Origin: Metabacillus idriensis
GTDB lineage: Bacteria; Bacillota; Bacilli; Bacillales; Bacillaceae
Length of the DNA: 64,000 nt
Reading direction: 5' to 3'
NCBI RefSeq assembly: GCF_009674765.1
Contig: NZ_WKKF01000001.1
Location: 186,001-250,000, forward strand
Numbering within the stretch: position 1 is the first letter of the stretch; the number at the start of each line of letters is the position of its first letter. Shown here piece by piece: positions 16,709 through 25,032 of the stretch. The translations under genes and the position numbers were made by a program. The notes under the pieces were generated by a model that made no database searches, was not told the DNA's origin, and worked only from the letters and a program-made list of their open reading frames with translations.

Positions 16709-19054
16709 ATGATAAAGTCATTATTCTCAATTAAGGGTGTATTTACGAAGCTTTTGATTTTCGTTCTGCTGGCCATCATCCTTATGTTTATGGTACATAA
16801 TGTAGTCATTGCATCACAGGATGTCAGCAAATTAGAAGAAAGAGCAAATGCGCCGACTATTATTTATGATCAAAATGGCGAGATTGCGAGCAAAATTTCA
16901 ACCTCAAAAAATGAGTGGGTAGATTATGAGGATGTACCGGATCATTTCTACGAAGCTCTTCAAGCGACAGAAGATCAAAATTTCTACAAACACAGCGGAA
17001 TAGATTATTTAGGAATTATCCGCGCAATGTTTAAGAATGTAGCAGCAGGAGGCGTAGTTGAGGGAGGAAGCACCCTGACTCAGCAGCTTGCTAAAAACAC
17101 GCTGCTTACTCATGATCAAACATTTAAACGGAAGTTTGATGAGTACTTCATTGCGAAAAAAATAGATGAAGAATATTCAAAAGAAGAAATATTAGAACTC
17201 TATGTGAATAAGATTTATTTTGGAGAGGGAGCATGGGGGCTGAAAAGAGCAGCTAAAGTTTATTTTGGAAAAGAAGCAGCTGATCTAACAATTAATGAAT
17301 CTGCCATTTTAGTAGGACTTATTAAAGCGCCGACAAATTACTCTCCTGTTAAAAACCTTGAAAAATCATTAGACCGCAGGGATGTTGTTTTAAGTTTAAT
17401 GAAAAAAGAGAAGTTCATAACGGAAGCACAAATGAAAGAAGCAAAAAATGAAAAAGTTGTGCTTGAACGAAAGGAACTAGATGAATATAAAGGACGCTAT
17501 CCTTTCTATGTAGATCATGTCATTGAAGAAGCCATTAAAAAATACGGTCTGACGCAAAATGAAATATTAGCGGGGGGCTTTGAGATTCATACCGAGATGC
17601 GTCAGGATATGCAGTCCTCTATAGAAGAGGTATATAAAGACGATGCTAATTTTCCTGAAAGTCAGAGCGATCAGCTCGTTCAAAGCGGAGCAGTTCTCGT
17701 CAATCCTAAAACAGGAGGAGTACAGGCGCTTGTTGGAGGAAGAGGAGAGCATTCATTCAGACAGTTTAACAGAGCAACTCAGCTGAAAAGACAGCCTGGT
17801 TCGACGATGAAACCAATAGCTGTTTATACACCTGCATTAGAAAACGGGATGGACGTTGATACGAAGCTGAAAGATGAACCGCTCGATATTAACGGATATT
17901 CACCTAAAAACTTTGATGGCAGCTATCGTGGCGAGGTTACCCTGTATGAAGCCTTAATTAAGTCATACAACGTACCGACTGTATGGGCGCTGAATGAAAT
18001 TGGCGTACAAGCCGGCGTTGACGCTTCTAAACGCTTTGGCCTGCCAATTACTGAGAATGACCGTAACTTGAGTTTAGGTCTTGGGGGCCTTGATAGAGGT
18101 GTGGCACCGCTGAATATGGCAGAAGCTTACACGGCTTTTCCAAATGAAGGAACCCGCGTAGAGGCCCATGCGATTACGAAAATTGTAGATGTTCAGGGAA
18201 ATACGATAGCAGAATGGAAAAAGAAAGAAACAAACGTTACAACAAAGGAAATCGCGCAAAAAATGACCCATATGATGCTTGGCGTAGTGAAAGAAGGAAC
18301 AGGGAAAAAAGCACAGCTTGAAAATCATGAGCTGGCTGGGAAAACCGGCTCCACCCAGCTTGGTATTGATGGAATTGATGGAGTAAAAGATCAATGGTTT
18401 GTCGGATATACTCCAAACGTAGTTGGAGCAATGTGGCTTGGCTATGATCAAACAGATCAAAACCATTATCTGAATACCTCAAGCAGTGCGACAGCTGCAC
18501 CGTTATTTAAAGTAATTATGGATGCAGCCCTGAAAAATGAGAAACCGGAGGATTTTAATCTTCCTCCTCTCAAGAAAACGGAAAGCAAGCCAAAGAAAAA
18601 GAAAACAGACACTTCTAATGAAGAGAGTAAAAAGAAACAAGAAGAAAAAAGAAAGCAAGAAGCTGATGAATTGGCTAAACGAGAAGAACAGGCAAGAATG
18701 GAAGAACAGGAACGTCTAAAGCAGGAAGAAAAAGCAAAAGCTGATGCTGAAAAGCAAAAGGCTGAAGAGCAAAAACGCAAAGAAGAGCAGGCTAAAAAAG
18801 AAGAAGAACAGGCAAGAAAAGAAGAGGAAGAAGCTAAAAAAGAAGAAGAACGCAGAAAAGAAGAAGAACGCAAAAAAGAAGAAGAACGAAAGAAAGAAGA
18901 AGAGCAAAAACCAGCCGAACCTGAAGAACCAGCAGAGCCGCCAGCAGAACCAGAACCGCCGGCAGAACCGACAGAGCCGCCTGCAGATCCAGAGCAGCCG
19001 GCAGAACCGCCAGCGGATGGTGGATCTGATGCCGGGGATGCATCAGGTAATTAA
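16709..19054 (+). CDS. Class A penicillin-binding protein (PbpF/PBP2C-like)
   Basis: The 781-residue bifunctional peptidoglycan synthase has a single N-terminal membrane anchor (residues about 14-34). The GT51 glycosyltransferase domain (about 50-230) includes ATEDQNFYKHSG with catalytic Glu88 and GGSTLTQQLAKN. The transpeptidase domain (about 325-615) has Ser365-x-x-Lys368, Ser419-Tyr-Asn and Lys545-Thr-Gly. The last 160 residues are a Lys/Glu-rich charged helix followed by Pro-Ala-Glu-Pro repeats, likely spanning or binding the wall. The ATG at 16709 has AGGGGG at good spacing; the frame upstream is not needed. Confidence 0.92.
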   Translation: MIKSLFSIKGVFTKLLIFVLLAIILMFMVHNVVIASQDVSKLEERANAPTIIYDQNGEIASKISTSKNEWVDYEDVPDHFYEALQATEDQNFYKHSGIDYLGIIRAMFKNVAAGGVVEGGSTLTQQLAKNTLLTHDQTFKRKFDEYFIAKKIDEEYSKEEILELYVNKIYFGEGAWGLKRAAKVYFGKEAADLTINESAILVGLIKAPTNYSPVKNLEKSLDRRDVVLSLMKKEKFITEAQMKEAKNEKVVLERKELDEYKGRYPFYVDHVIEEAIKKYGLTQNEILAGGFEIHTEMRQDMQSSIEEVYKDDANFPESQSDQLVQSGAVLVNPKTGGVQALVGGRGEHSFRQFNRATQLKRQPGSTMKPIAVYTPALENGMDVDTKLKDEPLDINGYSPKNFDGSYRGEVTLYEALIKSYNVPTVWALNEIGVQAGVDASKRFGLPITENDRNLSLGLGGLDRGVAPLNMAEAYTAFPNEGTRVEAHAITKIVDVQGNTIAEWKKKETNVTTKEIAQKMTHMMLGVVKEGTGKKAQLENHELAGKTGSTQLGIDGIDGVKDQWFVGYTPNVVGAMWLGYDQTDQNHYLNTSSSATAAPLFKVIMDAALKNEKPEDFNLPPLKKTESKPKKKKTDTSNEESKKKQEEKRKQEADELAKREEQARMEEQERLKQEEKAKADAEKQKAEEQKRKEEQAKKEEEQARKEEEEAKKEEERRKEEERKKEEERKKEEEQKPAEPEEPAEPPAEPEPPAEPTEPPADPEQPAEPPADGGSDAGDASGN

Positions 19055-19055
19055 C

Positions 19056-19091
19056 AAAAAGCTGAACGAGATTATTCTCGTTCAGCTTTTT
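19056..19091 (+). terminator. Terminator of the penicillin-binding protein gene
   Basis: AAAAGCTGAACGAG and CTCGTTCAGCTTTT form a 14-base perfect stem followed by T. It lies directly after the stop. Confidence 0.92.
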
Positions 19092-19117
19092 CAGTATAAT
19101 CATTTGCATTGCTTTTG

Positions 19118-19333
19118 GGACAAGCGTCAAATTTGGGAGATGCGGAAGTTGCGAATTCGGGCTGCAAAATCGGTTTGCCGCACGAACTTTGGGTACGAGT
19201 TGTGATTTGGAGGTGCAAAACAGTTTTGACGCACGAACTTTGGGTACGAGTTGTGATTTGGAGGTGCAAAATCAGTAATGCCGCACGAACTTTGGGTTCA
19301 AGGTGCGATTTGGAGCTGCAAAACGGGATTATT
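19118..19333. repeat. 51-52-bp tandem repeat array (about four units)
   Basis: Three good units, each starting GCACGAACTTTGGGT and running through GATTTGGAG and TGCAAAA, are preceded by one degenerate unit. Two of the units are almost identical over 45 bases. No spacers separate them, so this is not CRISPR. No gene is supported here, although short frames run through the array. Confidence 0.85.
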
Positions 19334-19379
19334 GTCTATTTCTTTCCTCTATAGGCACGGAACAGCTTTATTATAAAAA

Positions 19380-19406
19380 CAAAAACACACCCTGCAACGC
19401 AGGGTG
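19380..19406 (-). terminator. Terminator of the 52-aa membrane protein gene
   Basis: CACCCTGC and GCAGGGTG form a perfect eight-base stem; on the minus strand a T-rich run follows. Confidence 0.8.
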
Positions 19407-19431
19407 CTGAGAAAAATATTAGTTCAAATGC

Positions 19432-19590
19432 TTATTGAAACATGGGTAAAATATAAGTAATTAAAAACCAGATAATACCGAAGAATATAACCAAATATGC
19501 TGCATATTTAATAAAAGTAGCTCCAAGAAGACTGTTATTCGTTTTATGCTCTTCTTTTCTCTCAACATTCACTTGTTTATGTTCAGACAT
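19432..19590 (-). CDS. 52-residue single-span membrane protein
   Basis: A charged, soluble N-terminus (MSEHKQVNVERKEEHKT) is followed by one hydrophobic stretch (ATFIKYAAYLVIFFGIIW) that continues to the C-terminus. GAGAGG precedes the ATG at good spacing and a terminator follows. It was found by direct reading. I do not recognise the family; the next small membrane ORF upstream may be co-transcribed. Confidence 0.65.
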   Translation of the reverse strand: MSEHKQVNVERKEEHKTNNSLLGATFIKYAAYLVIFFGIIWFLITYILPMFQ

Positions 19591-19619
19591 AAGGTTCCTC
19601 TCCCTTGTTTATCTTTAAA

Positions 19620-19691
19620 TTACATAACTACATTAAGCAGCCAGCCAATAACAACGATTGCTCCAATAACGATTAAAATAGTTCTGATCAT
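19620..19691 (-). CDS. 23-residue hydrophobic microprotein
   Basis: The frame starting at ATG 19691 encodes almost only a membrane helix (MIRTILIVIGAIVVIGWLLN). AAGGAG lies ten bases upstream. An overlapping frame from ATG 19698 is better spaced but encodes a non-hydrophobic, unlikely peptide. Single-helix proteins of this kind are common in bacilli. Reality is inferred from hydrophobicity and the ribosome site only. Confidence 0.45.
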   Translation of the reverse strand: MIRTILIVIGAIVVIGWLLNVVM

Positions 19692-19767
19692 AAGTCATAA
19701 TCTCCTTTTCTCTGTTGTAATGTAAGTAAGCCATACTCCCTTTATCATTTGTAAGGGATCACTGATT

Positions 19768-20082
19768 TTATACCTTTACTTTTTCAGCTGTGTTTAAGAA
19801 ATTCGTTGTAAATCTTGATTCAGTTGAACAAATGGTGTCCATTTCAGCTAAGATCTCACTCGGGTTATCCCCATCAATGAGCACTTTAATCTGATTGGAT
19901 CCAGATGTCATCAGAAAGAAAGTAATCAAAGAAGGAAACTTTGAGACATCTACGATGCTTCGTTTTCCAGCTAAGAAGTACACCTTTCCTGAATAGTTTT
20001 TTGCGAGCTGATTTAGACTGATAATTTGATCCATTCTGAATTGATCCTGGGTACATAGGCTAGTGGAAACTAACTGGCTCAT
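19768..20082 (-). CDS. HPr-like domain protein lacking the phospho-histidine
   Basis: The 104-residue protein aligns by pattern with PTS phosphocarrier HPr: a central strand and helix (GKVYFLAGKRSIVDVSKFPSLITFFLMTSG) and the closing IKVLIDGDNPSEILAEM. The segment where HPr has its His15 loop (G-x-H-A-R-P) reads LNQLAKNYSG, so the phosphorylation site is absent. It therefore cannot act as a normal phosphocarrier. It may be a regulatory or structural paralogue (inference). Confidence 0.65.
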   Translation of the reverse strand: MSQLVSTSLCTQDQFRMDQIISLNQLAKNYSGKVYFLAGKRSIVDVSKFPSLITFFLMTSGSNQIKVLIDGDNPSEILAEMDTICSTESRFTTNFLNTAEKVKV

Positions 20083-20259
20083 TGTTTTCCTCCTTCAATT
20101 TTCCTTATCTTCTGTTGTTTGTTACAGTTCTTTACCTTGTTTTTTGTTTTTTGAAACATCTTGAAGGTGAAAATAGTGATATGTACCTATAAACCTGTTT
20201 TTTTGTGGGGGTCATTTTCGCAAATCCAGTTGTAAAGATACAGGAGGAAGGCGAAATTC

Positions 20260-20454
20260 ATGAAATTCATCTTAATACTCCTTACCTTCGCAGCTCAAAC
20301 TGCTGCACTTATTTTTCTGTGTTTTAATATGAAACTGGCTGTTATCTTATTTTTGATTCACCTATTATCAATGTGTTTATTATTTAGTCTGCTGATAAAG
20401 GCCAGGCTGAAAGAAAAAAAGGAGGATGATGAACGTGATTATCGTAACTACTGA
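20260..20454 (+). CDS. Small two-span membrane protein, 64 aa
   Basis: Two hydrophobic stretches (residues 2-24 and 26-48) are followed by a charged tail (KARLKEKKEDDERDY). AGGAGG precedes the ATG. Its 3' end overlaps the start region of the next gene, whose ribosome site lies inside it, so the two are translationally linked. Family not recognised. Confidence 0.65.
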   Translation: MKFILILLTFAAQTAALIFLCFNMKLAVILFLIHLLSMCLLFSLLIKARLKEKKEDDERDYRNY

Positions 20455-20752
20455 CTTCGTTCCTGGAAAAGAAATCAAAGAACTTAAAGGGTTTGTCAGA
20501 GGAGCAACCGTGCAAACGAAACATATTGGAAAAGATTTAATGGCGGGTCTGAAAACGATTGTTGGTGGAGAAATTTCTGAATATACAGAGATGATGGAGG
20601 AAGCAAGGCAAAAGGCTATCGGACGGATGGCTGAGGATGCAAGAAATAAAGGGGCGAATGCGATTATAGGGATGAGACTGCAAAGCTCTGCTGTTATGCA
20701 GAATGCGTCTGAAATTATTGCATATGGAACGGCTGTGTTCATTGAAGAATAA
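20435..20752 (+). CDS. YbjQ family (UPF0145) heavy-metal-binding-like protein
   Basis: The protein of about 105 residues belongs to the YbjQ/UPF0145 group: IIVTTDFVPGKEI at the start, then a Gly-rich core (GLKTIVGGEISEYTEM) and GANAIIGMRLQ. ATG codons at 20426 and 20429 are too close to AGGAGG; the GTG at 20435 lies nine bases behind it and matches the usual start of relatives. Members assemble into ring-shaped pentamers of unknown function. It overlaps the preceding small membrane gene by 20 bases. Confidence 0.8.
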   Translation: MIIVTTDFVPGKEIKELKGFVRGATVQTKHIGKDLMAGLKTIVGGEISEYTEMMEEARQKAIGRMAEDARNKGANAIIGMRLQSSAVMQNASEIIAYGTAVFIEE

Positions 20753-20790
20753 TAATTGCAGGTTAACCAGAAAATAAGGAAAAATCCCAA

Positions 20791-20820
20791 TTGACAAAAT
20801 AATGAAAAAGATGGTAATCT
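20791..20820 (+). promoter_or_regulatory. Likely promoter of the bmr leader
   Basis: TTGACA at 20791-20796 is followed after 18 bases by TAATCT. It is the only good candidate ahead of the leader ORF. Confidence 0.5.
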
Positions 20821-20863
20821 ATCTAAGGATTAAAATAAAAATTTGGTAAAGGAGGGGTTTGAC

Positions 20864-20941
20864 ATGAAAAAATTAATTGTGATTGCGTATGATCGAAGCG
20901 TTCTTTCTTGTGCAGCCCCGCCATACCTTTATATCGTTTAG
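20864..20941 (+). CDS. bmrB: Leader peptide of the bmrCD operon (25 aa, BmrB-like)
   Basis: A 25-codon frame with a near-ideal AAGGAGGGG site precedes two terminators and the BmrC/BmrD exporter genes. In B. subtilis the corresponding position is taken by bmrB (yheJ), whose translation controls transcription attenuation of bmrCD when antibiotics stall the ribosome. The peptide begins MKKLIVIAYDRS and ends in an Ala-Pro-Pro-Tyr stretch. Its late codons can pair with the loop of terminator 1: TGCAG and CATACC against CTGCA and GGTATG. Assignment rests on position and architecture. Confidence 0.75.
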   Translation: MKKLIVIAYDRSVLSCAAPPYLYIV

Positions 20942-20968
20942 AGAGATCAGTCTCTGAATATAAAAAGG

Positions 20969-21014
20969 AAAAGGCACAGGGGTATGCTGCATTGTATACT
21001 TCTGTGCCTTTTTA
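20969..21014 (+). terminator. bmr leader terminator 1
   Basis: AAGGCACAG and CTGTGCCTT form the lower stem, GTAT/ATAC extend it, and TTTTTA follows. It lies 28 bases past the leader ORF. Confidence 0.88.
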
Positions 21015-21025
21015 CGTTTGATTGT

Positions 21026-21066
21026 AAAAAGGCAGACCCCCGGCATGCGGAGGTTTGCCTTTTTTA
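21026..21066 (+). terminator. bmr leader terminator 2
   Basis: AAAAAGGCA and TGCCTTTTTT form a stem with an inner GC-rich part (CCccCG/CGGaGG), followed by T. It comes 12 bases after terminator 1. Confidence 0.85.
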
Positions 21067-21097
21067 TATAATTTAAATCTAAGAGGAGGAAGCAAGT

Positions 21098-21160
21098 ATG
21101 TTTGTAATGATGATGAAAAAAGAGAAATTGATGAAAAAAGGAGATCCAGACAGCGGTTAG
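21098..21160 (+). CDS. Second leader ORF before bmrC (20 aa)
   Basis: A 21-codon frame has an AGGAGG site at ideal spacing. The peptide is Met- and Lys-rich (MFVMMMKKEKLMKKGD...). It ends 36 bases before bmrC. It lies after both terminators, so it would be translated only on read-through transcripts and might couple translation into bmrC. It could also be fortuitous; the strong ribosome site argues otherwise. Confidence 0.45.
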   Translation: MFVMMMKKEKLMKKGDPDSG

Positions 21161-21195
21161 CAGGAAAAGGTTAGAAAGACAAAGGAGATGATCAG

Positions 21196-22953
21196 ATGTT
21201 CTCGGTGTTAGTGAAGTTAGGCTGGTTTTTTAAAAAGTATTGGAAGCGGTACACGGCTGCAATCGTATTGCTTTTAATTGTAAATGTTCTTGAAATTATC
21301 CCCCCTAAACTGCTTGGGAATGCGATAGATGATATTCAGGTTGGGCAATTTTCGAGTGAGCTGCTCGTTCAATATATTGTCTTATTTCTTGGATTGGGTG
21401 TTCTAGTTTATATTCTATCTTATTTTTGGATGTACAATTTATTTGGCGGCGCACATTTGGCTGAAAGAATCCTAAGATCAAAACTGATGGGGCAATTCTT
21501 AGTGATGACACCGCGCTTTTATGAGAAAAACAGAACGGGAGATCTAATGGCCAGGGCCACAAATGATTTGAAGGCCATCTCGACGACTGCCGGATTTGGG
21601 ATCTTGACATTGGTTGACTCAAGCATGTTCATGCTGACGATTCTGTTGACAATGGGAATACTTATCAGCTGGAAGCTTACATTTGCCGCGATACTGCCTC
21701 TGCCGATTATGGCGGTTTCGATGGGAATCTACGGTAAAAAAATTCATGCGAGGTTCATGGCAGCTCAGGACTCATTCGGCGATATGAATGACCAGGTGCT
21801 TGAGTCAGTAGCAGGCGTGCGTGTGATTCGTGCTTACGTTCAGGAAAAAGCGGATGTAAACCGGTTTAACACGTTAACAGATGATGTTTTTAAGAAAAAT
21901 GTCAGTGTAGCAAAAATTGACGCATTATTTGAACCAACAATGAAATTGCTTGTCGGGATCAGTTATTTAATTGGACTTGGTTATGGCGCCTACTTAGTAT
22001 TTCATAACGAAATTACCCTTGGTGAGCTGGTGTCTTTTAACGTTTACCTTGGAATGATGATCTGGCCGATGTTTGCCATTGGTGAACTGATCAATATCAT
22101 GCAGCGCGGTAATGCATCACTTGACCGGATCAACGAAACACTATCTTATGAAGCAGATGTGAAAAATCATGATCAGCCGGAAGATATTGTTTCACCTAAA
22201 AAGATTGAATTTAAAGATGTATCGTTTCAGTATCCTTCTTCTGAAGTAGAGAACTTAAAGCATGTCAGCTTTACAGTAAATAGAGGGGACACAATCGGCA
22301 TTGTCGGCAAAACCGGCAGCGGTAAAACAACAATCGTTAAACAGCTGCTCAGACAATACCCTGCTGGAAGCGGGGAAATCACAATGTCCGGGGTTCCGAT
22401 TGAGAAAATTCCCCTTGAAACATTGCAGCGCTTTATTGGATATGTTCCTCAGGATCACGTGCTGTTTTCAAGAACAGTGAGAGAGAATATTTTATTTGGA
22501 AAGAAAGAAGGATCAGACGCAGAGCTGAATAAAGCAATCGATCTTGCTTTTTTCAGAAAAGATCTTGAAATGCTGCCTGATGGATTGAATACATTAGTAG
22601 GGGAAAAGGGAGTTGCATTATCTGGAGGTCAAAAACAGCGGATCTCCATTGCACGTGCACTTCTGGTCAATCCGGAAATTCTGATTTTAGATGATTCCCT
22701 GTCAGCTGTTGATGCAAAAACGGAAACAGCCATCATTTCAAATATTAGAAGTGAGCGTGCCGGGAAGACAACATTTATTACGACACACCGTCTATCTGCT
22801 GTCGAACACGCAGACTGGATACTAGTGCTTGATGAAGGAAAAATCATTGAAGAAGGCAGGCATCAATCGCTGCTTGCGAATAACGGCTGGTACAAAGAGC
22901 AATATGAACGCCAGCAAATTGAAGCTGAAAACGAAGGCGGGGTGGGAGCATGA
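21196..22953 (+). CDS. bmrC: Heterodimeric multidrug ABC exporter subunit BmrC
   Basis: The 585-residue half-transporter has six membrane segments (about 20-300) and one ATPase domain (about 335-575). Its Walker A is GKTGSGKT (371-378) and its signature is LSGGQ (475-479). The Walker B end reads LILDDS with Asp500 where the catalytic Glu normally sits, so this is the degenerate site expected for BmrC; the number equals that in B. subtilis. It pairs with BmrD to pump drugs out. The bmrD start overlaps its stop by four bases. Confidence 0.95.
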   Translation: MFSVLVKLGWFFKKYWKRYTAAIVLLLIVNVLEIIPPKLLGNAIDDIQVGQFSSELLVQYIVLFLGLGVLVYILSYFWMYNLFGGAHLAERILRSKLMGQFLVMTPRFYEKNRTGDLMARATNDLKAISTTAGFGILTLVDSSMFMLTILLTMGILISWKLTFAAILPLPIMAVSMGIYGKKIHARFMAAQDSFGDMNDQVLESVAGVRVIRAYVQEKADVNRFNTLTDDVFKKNVSVAKIDALFEPTMKLLVGISYLIGLGYGAYLVFHNEITLGELVSFNVYLGMMIWPMFAIGELINIMQRGNASLDRINETLSYEADVKNHDQPEDIVSPKKIEFKDVSFQYPSSEVENLKHVSFTVNRGDTIGIVGKTGSGKTTIVKQLLRQYPAGSGEITMSGVPIEKIPLETLQRFIGYVPQDHVLFSRTVRENILFGKKEGSDAELNKAIDLAFFRKDLEMLPDGLNTLVGEKGVALSGGQKQRISIARALLVNPEILILDDSLSAVDAKTETAIISNIRSERAGKTTFITTHRLSAVEHADWILVLDEGKIIEEGRHQSLLANNGWYKEQYERQQIEAENEGGVGA

Positions 22954-24968
22954 GCACAGGAAAAAGACTGATCCGCTATGCTGCCCTTTATAAAAGAACA
23001 TTAATACTTGCTTTAATCATGCTTGCTGTTGCAGTGGGGGCTGAGCTTACAGGACCATTTATCGCAAAAAAAATGATCGATGACCACATATTGGGAATTG
23101 AGAAGAAGTGGCATGAAACAGCAGAAGGAGAAAATGCTGTAGCCTACAAAGGATCCTGGTATAAACGGGAGGATTACTTTGAACCAGGTGAAGAAAAAGG
23201 CAAAGAAGTTCACATTCTGCAAGTGCAGCGAGATTATTATTTCATACCTGGTAAAATTCAGTTTGATGGAGACAGAAGAGCGGCCGGCAATTCGGTCATT
23301 ATTGAACGCGGGACAGATTCCGCTTCTTATACAGGCAGCAGACTTACTTCTGAACAGCTGTTTACGTTTTATCAGCCTGAAATTAAAGGGCTTATCACTT
23401 TGATTGCCATTTATTTTGGTTTACTAGTCTTTGCTTCATTCTTTCACTATGGACAGCGGTATTTTCTGCAAATTACATCAAACCGCATTATTCAAAAGAT
23501 GCGCCAGGATGTATTTGAGCATATACAGCGCTTGCCGGTTGTTTATTTTGATAATCTTCCGGCAGGGAAAGTTGTGGCAAGAATTACAAATGATACGGAA
23601 GCAATCAGAGAACTGTTTGTAGCTGTGCTTTCAACATTCTTTACAAGTGCCATCTATATAACAGGTATATTCATTGCCTTATTCCTGCTTGATGCAAAAC
23701 TTGCATTAATCTGTACGGTCATCCTGCCGATCCTAGTCGTCTGGAGCATCGTATACCGTAAATACGCTTCAACTTACAATCATAAGATTCGTTCCCTTGT
23801 CAGCGATATTAACGGAACAATCAATGAATCAATACAGGGTATGACGATTATTCAGGCTTTCCGCAGACAGGAAGAAACGAAAGCGGAATTTGAAGAATTA
23901 AACGCATCCCATTTTCACTATCAAAATAAACTGCTGAGCCTGAACTCTCTGCTGTCGCATAATATGGTAGGTTTTATGCGGAACTGTGCGTTCGTAGCCC
24001 TTATCTGGTATTTTGGAGGAGCCTCTTTAGGCGTTGGTTCGATGGTTTCAATAGGAGTTCTGTATGCGTTCGTTGATTATTTAAACAGGCTTTTTCAGCC
24101 AATCACCGGGATTGTGAATCAATTCGCACAGCTTGAAACAGCGCGTGTTGCGTCTGAGAGAGTGTTTAGCCTGCTTGATGAAAAAGGAACGGATGTCAGC
24201 GAGAAAAAAGAACCTCGCTATAATGGAAATGTGGCATTTGAAAATGTGTGGTTCGGCTATAAAGAAGGCGAGTATGTTTTAAAAAATATTGATTTTGAAG
24301 CGAAGCAGGGTGAAACCGTAGCATTAGTCGGGCACACCGGCTCAGGAAAAAGTTCGATTATGAATTTGCTGTTCCGTTTTTACGACATAAAAGAAGGCAA
24401 AATCACAATTGACGGCAAAGATATTTTATCCATGCCGCGCCAAGCAGTCAGAGAGCATATGGGGATTGTGCTTCAAGATCCATTTTTGTTCACAGGAACG
24501 ATTGCTTCGAATGTAAGCCTTGATAATCCGGATATCACCAGAGAACAAGTAGAAAAAGCATTAAAAGATGTTGGCGCAGATCAATTGCTGAAACATCTGC
24601 CTCTTGGATTTGATGAGCCTGTTATCGAAAAAGGAAGCACGCTCTCATCGGGACAGCGCCAGCTGATCTCATTTGCTAGAGCGCTCGCTTATGATCCGGC
24701 CATTCTCATATTAGACGAAGCTACGGCAAGCATTGATACAGAAACAGAAGCTGTCATACAGGATGCACTTGAAGTTCTGAAAAAAGGCAGAACAACATTT
24801 ATCATTGCCCATCGGCTTTCTACTATTAAAAATGCAGATCAAATTCTTGTCCTTGACCGGGGTGAAATAGCGGAGCGGGGCAATCACGATGAATTAATGA
24901 AACAAAAAGGAAAGTACTATCAAATGTATGAACTGCAGCAGGGAAAACAGAATACCCTTGCAGGATAA
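22950..24968 (+). CDS. bmrD: Heterodimeric multidrug ABC exporter subunit BmrD
   Basis: The 672-residue partner of BmrC carries a large insertion after the first membrane segment (about residues 45-145), which forms the known extracellular domain of BmrD. The ATPase domain at the C-terminus has Walker A GHTGSGKS, signature LSSGQRQ and a complete Walker B with catalytic Glu (LILDEATASID). Hydrolysis thus occurs at the site built from this subunit's Walker motifs. Length matches B. subtilis BmrD (YheH). A strong terminator follows. Confidence 0.95.
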   Translation: MSTGKRLIRYAALYKRTLILALIMLAVAVGAELTGPFIAKKMIDDHILGIEKKWHETAEGENAVAYKGSWYKREDYFEPGEEKGKEVHILQVQRDYYFIPGKIQFDGDRRAAGNSVIIERGTDSASYTGSRLTSEQLFTFYQPEIKGLITLIAIYFGLLVFASFFHYGQRYFLQITSNRIIQKMRQDVFEHIQRLPVVYFDNLPAGKVVARITNDTEAIRELFVAVLSTFFTSAIYITGIFIALFLLDAKLALICTVILPILVVWSIVYRKYASTYNHKIRSLVSDINGTINESIQGMTIIQAFRRQEETKAEFEELNASHFHYQNKLLSLNSLLSHNMVGFMRNCAFVALIWYFGGASLGVGSMVSIGVLYAFVDYLNRLFQPITGIVNQFAQLETARVASERVFSLLDEKGTDVSEKKEPRYNGNVAFENVWFGYKEGEYVLKNIDFEAKQGETVALVGHTGSGKSSIMNLLFRFYDIKEGKITIDGKDILSMPRQAVREHMGIVLQDPFLFTGTIASNVSLDNPDITREQVEKALKDVGADQLLKHLPLGFDEPVIEKGSTLSSGQRQLISFARALAYDPAILILDEATASIDTETEAVIQDALEVLKKGRTTFIIAHRLSTIKNADQILVLDRGEIAERGNHDELMKQKGKYYQMYELQQGKQNTLAG

Positions 24969-24971
24969 GAA

Positions 24972-25010
24972 AACCAAGTGCCTGATTTAGTAAGGCACTT
25001 GGTTTTTTGT
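24972..25010 (+). terminator. Terminator of the bmr operon
   Basis: AACCAAGTGCCT and AGGCACTTGGTT form a 12-base perfect stem, followed by a T-rich run. Confidence 0.92.
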
Positions 25011-25032
25011 TTTTTAAAAAGATAGTAAGGCA

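Noticed and set aside
18466-18873. Long antisense frame under the tail of the penicillin-binding protein gene
   Set aside because: It is a shadow of Lys/Glu codons, giving Ser/Phe-rich low-complexity protein without a ribosome site.
19109-19354. 81-residue frame through the 51-bp tandem array
   Set aside because: Unit lengths alternate between 51 and 52 bases, so the frame is not kept by design, and no ribosome site precedes it.
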